NCBI GenBank assembly: GCA_963786195.1
Contig: CAWAYH010000001.1
Span: 248,001 to 312,000, forward strand
Reading direction: 5' to 3'
Origin: CAWAYH01 sp963786195
Lineage (GTDB): Bacteria > Acidobacteriota > Vicinamibacteria > Vicinamibacterales > 2-12-FULL-66-21
Length of the DNA stretch: 64,000 nucleotides
Shown: positions 57,881 to 64,000 of the stretch, piece by piece
Position numbering within the stretch: position 1 is the stretch's first letter
Layout: the number at the start of each line of letters is the position of its first letter
The notes under the pieces: generated by a model
Told to the model about the DNA's origin: nothing
What the model saw: only the letters and a program-made list of their open reading frames with translations
Database searches by the model: none
Program-made: the position numbers and the translations under genes

Positions 57881-58849
57881 TCAATAGACGTCCAGGTCCC
57901 GGCCCACGACGACGCGTCCCTGATAACGCGACATCTCCTCGAGGAGCGCCGCCGGAGTGGACCGCTCGGAGTCGACGGCTGGCCGGAGCGACAGCGACGC
58001 ATGATACAGAATCAACAGGCGTGGCCTGGCCTGCTGAGCCAACTCGATCAACTGGGTCGTCGTCGTGTGGAATTGCGACGCATACTGGTTGAAGTCCGGC
58101 CGCTTCGCCAGCCACTCGTGGGTCAGCACCTCGTGAATCAGCACGTCGCAGCCGTGGCACGCGTCGATCGTCGCCTGCGTCGGGTTCGTGTCGCCTGAGA
58201 TGACGATGCTGCGATCGGCCGTGTCGAATCGATAGCCGTAGCTTTCCATCGTGTGTTTCGTCGCGAAAGCGGTGACGGTGACGTTGGCGTCCTTGTAGAC
58301 GACACCCGCCCGGATTTCGTGTGCGTTCACCGAATGCCCTTCCGGAAACGAGCCCACCGTGTACAACCCGCGATCCTTCATTCGCGTTTCGAAGTCGGCC
58401 CGGTAGGCCTCGAGAACATGTTCGGTCATGGCCTTGATTCCGTTGGGCCCGTAGACCTCCAGTGGAACACGCCGGCCGATCACCCATGGCGTCAGAATCA
58501 GATCCGGGTAGCCAACCGTGTGGTCGGAATGCAGATGGGTCACGAACGCGACGCGCAGGTTCGTCGGATTCAACGCGTCGATTCCCTTGTCCACGACGGC
58601 CGACTTCGCCCGGCGGACGACTCCGGCTCCGAAATCCACGAGGTATGGCGTGCCGTTCACGACGACGGCTGTTGCCGGTCCGGAGCGGTCGGGATCCGCG
58701 GGAGGATTCCCGGTGCCCAACAGGACGACCTGCGTGGAGCTCTTGGTCGCCGGCTGTACGCGCGCCGAGCCGGCGAACGTCGTGGTGAAGAGCGCGGCGA
58801 AGACCGCCACCGTTCCGCAAAGCCTGCCCGAGGGATTCCATTTCACCAT
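57881..58849 (-). CDS. Secreted MBL-fold metallohydrolase (RNase Z-like)
   Basis: 322 residues, intact, signal peptide TVAVFAALFTTTFAGSA. Metallo-beta-lactamase ligands are visible: FVTHLHSDHTVGYPDLI (HxHxDH), the Asp in IVISGDTNPTQ and LILYHAS at the end, resembling RNase Z/arylsulfatase-type MBL proteins. The signal peptide argues against a tRNA-processing role. It converges with the ABM-fold gene; stops abut. Confidence 0.85.
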   Translation of the reverse strand: MVKWNPSGRLCGTVAVFAALFTTTFAGSARVQPATKSSTQVVLLGTGNPPADPDRSGPATAVVVNGTPYLVDFGAGVVRRAKSAVVDKGIDALNPTNLRVAFVTHLHSDHTVGYPDLILTPWVIGRRVPLEVYGPNGIKAMTEHVLEAYRADFETRMKDRGLYTVGSFPEGHSVNAHEIRAGVVYKDANVTVTAFATKHTMESYGYRFDTADRSIVISGDTNPTQATIDACHGCDVLIHEVLTHEWLAKRPDFNQYASQFHTTTTQLIELAQQARPRLLILYHASLSLRPAVDSERSTPAALLEEMSRYQGRVVVGRDLDVY

Positions 58850-58878
58850 GTGGGTCTCCTGGCCGATTCTCTCAAGGT

Positions 58879-59388
58879 ATGCTTCGCCGAGCGCTCGTAC
58901 GATTCATCCTACAATCAGGACACACTGTCGTGACAGCAGACTACAAGATGCGCGAGGCCGTCAGCGCGGACGCGGATACGCTGGTCGCGTTCACGCTGCA
59001 GGAGGCCTTCGAGGCGGAGGGCATTCATCAGGATCCCGAGGCTGTTCGCAGGGGCGTCAACGGCGCGTTCGCCAATCCACCGCTCTCAGTGTACTGGGTC
59101 GTCGAAGGCCCGGATGGCCGCGCGGTTGCGAGCACGTCCGTCGTCACGGAGTGGAGCGATTTCTACGGCGGCCATTATTGGTGGATCCAGAGCCTGTTTA
59201 TCGTTCCGGAGCATCGCGGCCGCGGGCTGGTCGAGTTCCTGCTCGATTACCTGCTGAACGCGTCGAAGGCGGCGGGGGCGCTCGACCTGCGGCTCTACGC
59301 GCACAGTTCGAACGAGCGCGCGCTGCACGTGTACCGCCGCTGCGGCTTCACGGTGGCGCCCTACGTCATCATGAGGAAATCCCCTTGA
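58879..59388 (+). CDS. GNAT-family N-acetyltransferase
   Basis: The acetyltransferase domain starts near MREAVSADADTLVAFTLQEA; acetyl-CoA motif A is IQSLFIVPEHRGRGLVEFLL and motif B ALHVYRRCGFTVAPYVIM. The ATG at 58879 gives 169 residues; GTG 58930 is an equally likely start. Substrate unknown. Confidence 0.82.
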   Translation: MLRRALVRFILQSGHTVVTADYKMREAVSADADTLVAFTLQEAFEAEGIHQDPEAVRRGVNGAFANPPLSVYWVVEGPDGRAVASTSVVTEWSDFYGGHYWWIQSLFIVPEHRGRGLVEFLLDYLLNASKAAGALDLRLYAHSSNERALHVYRRCGFTVAPYVIMRKSP

Positions 59389-59416
59389 ACCCACGTGAGT
59401 CTTCGGAGCCAGACCG

Positions 59417-59806
59417 ATGCGTCTTCGTCTCCTGGTCGGGCTGCTGCGTTTCGCCGGCGCCGTTACGGCGATGGCGTTCCTGACCATCTTGCTCGCCGTC
59501 GAATGGATGGCCACGACGCACAACGCGCTCGGCCTCGGAGAGTTTCCACGAGCGCCCGTCGTCGACTATCTGGCCCGCTCGATTGCGGCGCTCTACGGGT
59601 TTCACGGCCTGCTCTTGCTTCTCGTGTCGACCGACCCGATCAAGTACAGGACGATCGTTTCGTACGTCGCATTCACGAATGTGGCATTCGGCCTCATCGT
59701 GCTCGCGATCGACCTCCACGCCGGGATGCCGCTGCTGTGGACGCTGGCCGAGGGCCCTCCGATTATTGCGTTCGGGATCGTGATAGGCGTGCTGAACAAG
59801 CCATAA
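59417..59806 (+). CDS. Membrane protein, 129 aa
   Basis: Four hydrophobic segments, including LRFAGAVTAMAFLTILLAVE and LIVLAIDLHAGMPLLWTL. No family recognised. It starts 28 bp after the GNAT gene and ends 5 bp before the AAC(3)-like gene. Confidence 0.6.
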   Translation: MRLRLLVGLLRFAGAVTAMAFLTILLAVEWMATTHNALGLGEFPRAPVVDYLARSIAALYGFHGLLLLLVSTDPIKYRTIVSYVAFTNVAFGLIVLAIDLHAGMPLLWTLAEGPPIIAFGIVIGVLNKP

Positions 59807-59811
59807 CTCGC

Positions 59812-60591
59812 ATGGATTTCTCGCGGGACCACCTGACGTCCGAGCTGCGTGCGCTTGGTGTCGAGTCGGGCGGGGTACTTCTCGTCCACATGTCGTACCG
59901 TGCGGTGAGGCCCGTCGCTGGCGGGCCGCTCGGCGTGATCGACGCCCTGCGCTCTGCTGGGGGGCCGTCAGGGACGCTCGTCATGCCATCCTGGGGCGAC
60001 AGTGACGATGCGCCGTTCGAACCGGCAAGTACCGCCGCGTCTTCGAGCCTTGGCGTGACCGCCGACGTGTTCTGGCGGCAGCCCGGCGTCAGGCGGAGCC
60101 ATCATCCGTTTGCCTTCGCGGCGATCGGTCCGGAAGCCGCGCGGATCCTTGTCGACCCTCTGCCGATCCCGCCGCACCGCCTGGAGAGTCCGATCGGTCG
60201 CGTCTTCGAGCTGGACGGACAGGTGCTGCTGCTTGGCGTCGGTCACGATGCAGACACGACGATCCACCTCGCCGAAGCCATCGCGCGCGTTCCGTATGGC
60301 GTGCCGAAGCACTGCACGGTGCTCAGAGACGGTCGGCCAGCGCGTCTCGATTACGTCGAGAACGATCACTGCTGCCAGCGCTTCGCGCTGGCGGACGACT
60401 GGCTTCGGCGGGCCGGCGTCCAGCGCGAGGGACCCGTCGGGAATGCGACCGCCCGGCTCGCGCGGTCGCGTGACATCGTGAACGTGGTTTGTGAGAGACT
60501 TGCGGACGGCCCGCTTCTGTTTCTTCACGGTCCCGACGCCGGGTGCGGTGAATGCGATGACGCGCGGCGGAGTGTCGGGTCTCGAGTGTGA
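59812..60591 (+). CDS. AAC(3)-family N-acetyltransferase
   Basis: 259 residues, intact, from ATG 59812. GVLLVHMSYRAVRPVAGGPL, the segment GTLVMPSWGDSDDAPFEP, VRRSHHPFAFAAIGPEA and LLGVGHDADTTIHLAEAIAR are the conserved blocks of the aminoglycoside 3-N-acetyltransferase family (PF02522). Chromosomal members act on varied amino sugars; resistance cannot be inferred from sequence alone. Confidence 0.88.
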   Translation: MDFSRDHLTSELRALGVESGGVLLVHMSYRAVRPVAGGPLGVIDALRSAGGPSGTLVMPSWGDSDDAPFEPASTAASSSLGVTADVFWRQPGVRRSHHPFAFAAIGPEAARILVDPLPIPPHRLESPIGRVFELDGQVLLLGVGHDADTTIHLAEAIARVPYGVPKHCTVLRDGRPARLDYVENDHCCQRFALADDWLRRAGVQREGPVGNATARLARSRDIVNVVCERLADGPLLFLHGPDAGCGECDDARRSVGSRV

Positions 60592-60609
60592 CGCCTCACG
60601 GGGAACTGC

Positions 60610-60828
60610 ATGTTCATGTTTCAAGAGCTTCGACTGAAGATGCTGCGCATCATGAGCCACTGGTCCCCGCCGCAGGGCGAGCCGCCGTACGAGCCGTACG
60701 TCGGCGTTCGGGAGCCGAAACGGCACGGACCAGCGGGCCGCAGCGCGGCGGTTGCCGTCGAGGAACCAGGACCGGATCGCTTCATCGATGCGATCCGGGC
60801 CGCACCCCCGAACGAACGTTCACGCTAG
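60610..60828 (+). CDS. Small hypothetical protein, 72 aa
   Basis: MFMFQELRLKMLRIMSHWSP, then Pro/Arg-rich (PPYEPYVGVREPKRHGPAGR). No signal or membrane span. It appears to be a small basic protein; function unknown. Starts 18 bp after the AAC(3)-like gene. Confidence 0.5.
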   Translation: MFMFQELRLKMLRIMSHWSPPQGEPPYEPYVGVREPKRHGPAGRSAAVAVEEPGPDRFIDAIRAAPPNERSR

Positions 60829-60872
60829 GCACCTCGAGGGCGGAGGACGCTGGCCCTTGCTGGGGTAATGCC

Positions 60873-61240
60873 ATGCCGACTGCAGTCTCGTTGCCGTCGT
60901 TCATTCTTCCCAGTGCGGTGATGACGTCCGCAGGTCTCCTCGCGCTTCACCGGCTTGGCGCCGGCGCCGGGGTTTCCGCGGCCGTGCTGCTTGCGGCATG
61001 CGCAGGGGGGGGGGTCGCACTGGGTGTCGGGACTCGCAACAGGCTCCCGGACGGGCGGCTGCTACAGCTCTGGGCGCTCGTGCTGGTGGTTCCGGCCTCG
61101 ATCGTGTTCGTCATATCCCGCGTCGTTTTTCTGATCGCGCGACCATGGCTGCTGATCGTCGTGGGACCGATCGCGTTCCTCCTGACGGTACGAGCGTCAT
61201 CGCCATGTACAACGCAGTGCAGACCTTCCGACATCCCTGA
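60873..61240 (+). CDS. Membrane protein with a G10 tract (frameshift)
   Basis: From ATG 60873: LPSFILPSAVMTSAGLLALH, then spans around ALVLVVPASIVFVISRVVFL and LLIVVGPIAFLLTV. Ten consecutive G (61005-61014) lie in the coding sequence. A shift near 61196 moves the end to SVIAMYNAVQTFRHP and TGA 61240. Directly beyond that stop the same frame reads IHVFKNYVLRFDRGRGKYRL before a second TGA (61305), so the first TGA may replace a Trp codon. Confidence 0.5.
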
Positions 61241-61360
61241 ATCCACGTGTTCAAGAACTACGTGCTTCGCTTCGATCGCGGTCGCGGAAAGTACCGGCTT
61301 CAGTGAGGACGAATCGAACCGCCGAGGGGTCGCCTCCGTCAAAGCCTTGTGACACAAGGT

Positions 61361-61718
61361 ATGACGCTCGACACCTGGCAGGAGCAGCTGCGGCGCGGCA
61401 GTCTCGACCTCGCGGTGCTCCTCACCGTGTCCGACGGACCGCGCTACGGCCTCGCGATCATCCAGCACCTCGAAGAACTTCACCGATCTCGTCATCACCG
61501 AAGGCACGATCTATCCGATCCTCGGGCGGCTCACGCGCGAGGGGCTGCTCGCCGCCGAATGGGTCGAGGGCGAGGCGCCGCACGCCCGCAAGTACTACCG
61601 CCTGACGCGGCACGGCGCGAAGCGGCTGGCCGACATGAAGGCGCAGTGGCGCGCGTTTGCCGCCAAGATAGACGGCTTGATGGCCGCAACAGAAAGGTCT
61701 GACCGTGAATCTCAGTGA
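61361..61718 (+). CDS. PadR-family transcriptional regulator (one frameshift)
   Basis: ATG 61361 starts TLDTWQEQLRRGSLDLAVLL then DGPRYGLAIIQHLEE. An extra base near 61482 shifts the frame; LVITEGTIYPILGRLTREGL is the PadR winged-helix signature, followed by RKYYRLTRHGAKRL. Corrected length 118. It overlaps the HAAS-domain gene, the usual partner of PadR in many bacteria. Confidence 0.85.
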
Positions 61719-62326
61719 GACCGGCGAATCGCGCGTCAGGGGATATCTGTTCGTGCTCGAGCGGTCGCTGAACCTGGGGCTCCCGCGCGACGTCGCCCGC
61801 GACGCCGTGCGCGAAATCGAGTCGCACCTGCGGGAGCGGATCGCCGCCGTGAGCGCGTCGACCGACGAGCGCGGCGGCGCTCGAGAAGATCCTCGCCGAG
61901 CTCGGTCCGCCGCTGCGCGTGGCGCAGGCCTACTCGACCGAGCGCACGCTGGACGAGGCGGTGATCACCGGACGCCTGGTGCCGATGGCGCGCGCGATCT
62001 GGCATCTCGCCGTGACGACGGTGCTGGCTTCTTCGCGGCGCTGGGGCTGCTGTCGGCTACGTCGTCCGGCGTCGCGTTCCTGGTGATCGGCGTCCTGAAG
62101 CCGATCTTCCCGAACAACGTCGGGCTTCTGGATCGTCAACGGCCCGGGCAGCATGCCGACCAGCCTCGGCATCAAGTTCTCGACGACGGAGATGCCCGCA
62201 GGCGGCAACTGGGTCATCCTGATCGGGCTCGTCTGTGGCCTGGGCATTCTCGTGCTGACGCACCGGGGCGCGAGAAGATTCCTGGCCTGGTGGCGGGATC
62301 GTCAATCGTGGCAGGAAGGCCTCTGA
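61705..62326 (+). CDS. HAAS-domain membrane protein (several frameshifts)
   Basis: GTG 61705 within the PadR 3' end. VRGYLFVLERSLNLGLPRDV and REIESHLRERIAA match the HAAS signalling domain; then, across shifts near 61880, 62022, 62126 and 62270, LEKILAELGPPLRVAQAY, a membrane span GFFAALGLLSATSSGVAFLV and a second one VILIGLVCGLGILVLTH. It is thought to transmit signals with its PadR partner. Confidence 0.7.
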
Positions 62327-62390
62327 AGCTTTCTCTCCAACCCCGAGACGCAGGTGGGCAGCGACCAGTCGGCGCTCAGCCGTCGATCCA

Positions 62391-63226
62391 CTCGACGTCG
62401 AGCGGCGACTCGGATCCCAACCAGGCTCACTCGAAGTTCTTTCGGGAGGCTGCGCGAACGTCAGCGTGCGCGTCGGATCCGATCGCGTGCTGCGCATCTA
62501 TCGCCGCGATCGCCACGCCGTCGGCAAAGAGAAATCGCTGCTTCAGCTGCCTTGGGAGTCACTCGTCGTTCCAGCGGTTCTGGAATCCGGCGAGGACTTC
62601 CTCGTTCTCGAGTACGTGGCCCATGGTCCCCTTGCGGACGCGAACGAACACGGCCTGGCCGTGGGACGTGCGCTCGCCGAGATCCATCGACGACGATTCC
62701 CACAGCCGGCTTTCTGGATGCCGACCTGGCCGTTGCACACCCATTTACAGACGTCATCGATGCGTTCACTGCGTATGCTGACTCCGAGATCGATCGCGCG
62801 GCGGTCGAGAGCGACGTTCGGGCGCGCTTGACGGCGTTTCTGAGTGCGCACCGCGAGCTGCTGCAGCGGATGACGGGACCACCCGTTCTCCTGCAGGGTG
62901 ACTTCAAGGTATCCAATCTCTTTTGGACCATCGACCGGCGCCTGCTCGTGCTCGACTGGGAATTCGCGTATCCGGGCCCGGCGCTGATGGACGTTGGACA
63001 GCTGCTCCGGTGGAACCCCCCGGCCGCCTTTGTCTCGGCCTTTGCCGACAGCTACCGCCGCCATGGTGGCGTCCTCCCCGAGGGCTGGCAGAGAGCCGCC
63101 GAAGTCTTCGACCTGATCAATCTCGTCGGACTGCTTGGCGGCGCCGAACCCGGTTCGCGACAGTCGATTGACGTTCGGCACCGCATCGAGCAGACGCTCG
63201 CGCGGCGTGTCGGGGACGTCGCGTAA
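62391..63226 (+). CDS. APH-like phosphotransferase (frameshifted)
   Basis: The start is unresolved; homologous sequence is clear from RVGSDRVLRIYRRDRHAVGK (N-lobe with Lys), then EDFLVLEYVAHGPLADANEH. After a shift near 62715 the C-lobe reads PPVLLQGDFKVSNLFW (Brenner-type H/Q-G-D-x4-N) and LLVLDWEFAYPGPALMDVGQ (DxE/D metal motif). Substrate unknown; the family includes aminoglycoside, choline and homoserine kinases. Confidence 0.7.
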
Positions 63227-63254
63227 ACTCTCAGCGCTGAAAGGGTCGATTCCC

Positions 63255-64000
63255 ATGGTTCAGGCCGATCGATGCCGTGTCTTTCGCAAACTCCACGAGT
63301 CGGGCTGCTTCGTGATTCCCAATCCGTGGGACGCCGGCAGCGCGCGCCTGCTCGCGCAGCTCGGGTTTCCGGCGCTCGCCACGACGAGCTCGGGCATCGC
63401 CTGGTCGCTCGGCCGATCCGACAATCACGTTTCACTGCCTGACGCCCTCGGCCGGATCCGATCCATCGCCCAGGCCGTCGAGATTCCCGTCAACGCCGAT
63501 TTCGAGGGGGGCTTCGCGACCAGCCCGGACGAGGTCGCCGTCAACGTCACGGCCGCGACAGCCACGGGAATCGCCGGCCTGTCGATCGAGGATTCCACGG
63601 GTGACGCGTCGAATCCGCTCTTTGACTTCGAGCTGTCGGTCGAGCGCGTCTGCGCCGCTCGTCGCGCGATCGACGCCAGCGGCACCGGCGTTCTGCTCAC
63701 GGGACGCTCCGAAGGGTTCATCGTCGGACGACCCGACCTCGACGAGACCATCCGCCGGCTGAAAGCCTACGCTGACGCGGGCGCCGACTGTCTGTACGCG
63801 CCCGGCATCCGATCGAAGTCCGAGATTGCCGCGGTCGTCGCTGCGGTCGCGCCCAAGCCCGTGAACGTGCTGGTTGGGAGTGACTTCACGACGGTGGCGG
63901 AGGTCGCCGCCGCGGGCGTCCGCCGAATCAGCGTCGGAGGAGCGCTGGCGCGCACGGCCTGGAGCGGCTTCATTCACGCGGCGAAGGAAATTGCCGAGCG
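63255..64000 (+). CDS. PEP mutase/isocitrate lyase-family protein, 3' truncated
   Basis: Open to the window end. FRKLHESGCFVIPNPWDAGS, then ATTSSGIAWSLGRSD, VNADFEGGFATSPDEVAVNV, GLSIEDSTGD and YAPGI match the phosphoenolpyruvate phosphomutase/carboxyphosphonoenolpyruvate mutase-like group (PF13714), which cleaves or rearranges C-C or C-P bonds of 2-oxo acids. Start ATG 63255. Confidence 0.85.
   Translation, partial: MVQADRCRVFRKLHESGCFVIPNPWDAGSARLLAQLGFPALATTSSGIAWSLGRSDNHVSLPDALGRIRSIAQAVEIPVNADFEGGFATSPDEVAVNVTAATATGIAGLSIEDSTGDASNPLFDFELSVERVCAARRAIDASGTGVLLTGRSEGFIVGRPDLDETIRRLKAYADAGADCLYAPGIRSKSEIAAVVAAVAPKPVNVLVGSDFTTVAEVAAAGVRRISVGGALARTAWSGFIHAAKEIAE

Overview
The window is about 64 kb of high-GC bacterial chromosome. 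It most likely comes from Acidobacteriota, probably a Vicinamibacteria-like lineage. That inference rests on three proteins with the acidobacterial VWFA-related domain, an ADOP-type (acidobacterial duplicated orphan permease) MacB-like permease, an orphan PadR-HAAS pair and many secreted beta-propellers. No rRNA, CRISPR array, phage structural gene, transposase or recombinase was seen. Many genes, including essential ones, carry isolated 1-base indels, mostly an extra base in a G or C run. They cluster at 5.5-7.1, 24.9-29.1, 50.6-50.9 and 61.4-62.8 kb and are best read as consensus errors of a draft assembly.

Core region (1-35 kb). pth, rpsF, rpsR, rplI, dnaB and alr lead. A convergent O-acyltransferase group (lipoprotein propeller, MBOAT, AlgJ/X-like) follows, then radA, a secreted TPR-CHAT protease-like protein, an NHL propeller, a PIN/TRAM protein, plsC, ispDF, gltX and rlmB. 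Next come tRNA-Thr, tRNA-Tyr, tRNA-Gly, tRNA-Thr, tuf, rpmG, tRNA-Trp, secE, nusG, rplK, rplA, rplJ, rplL, rpoB and rpoC. This is the classical translation/transcription block, with REPIN-like palindromes in its spacers. RpoB has an extra eight-cysteine insertion.

Accessory region (35-48.9 kb). The 3' end of rpoC recurs three more times downstream of the gene: a short degenerate copy at 36.2 kb, a 1,091-bp copy at 42.2-43.3 kb (98.5 percent identical; 15 of 16 differences synonymous) and a 61-bp scrap at 48.1 kb. The copies delimit cargo blocks. Block 1 is a small ORF plus an MNT-type nucleotidyltransferase. Block 2 is a response-regulator/AraC protein, a lipoprotein propeller, a Cys-rich exported peptide resembling NVEALA proteins and an ADOP permease. 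Block 3 is a VWFA-domain stub, an AraC domain, a broken nucleotidyltransferase module, a second Cys-rich exported protein, a membrane-anchored DsbA-like thioredoxin and two VWFA-related proteins. The rpoC 3' end therefore looks like a repeatedly used insertion or recombination hotspot.

Right flank (49-64 kb). An M28 peptidase is followed by a run of overlapping genes (ParB-like, small membrane protein, methyltransferase, HipA-like kinase, small ORF). Then comes a phosphatase whose domain order looks circularly permuted, followed by an MBL-fold hydrolase, a GNAT enzyme, an AAC(3)-like acetyltransferase, PadR-HAAS, a phosphotransferase and a truncated PEP mutase/isocitrate lyase-family gene.

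A further theme is a set of degenerate 7-bp (sometimes 8-bp) tandem arrays. Most lie just after stop codons. One nine-unit array lies in frame inside alr.
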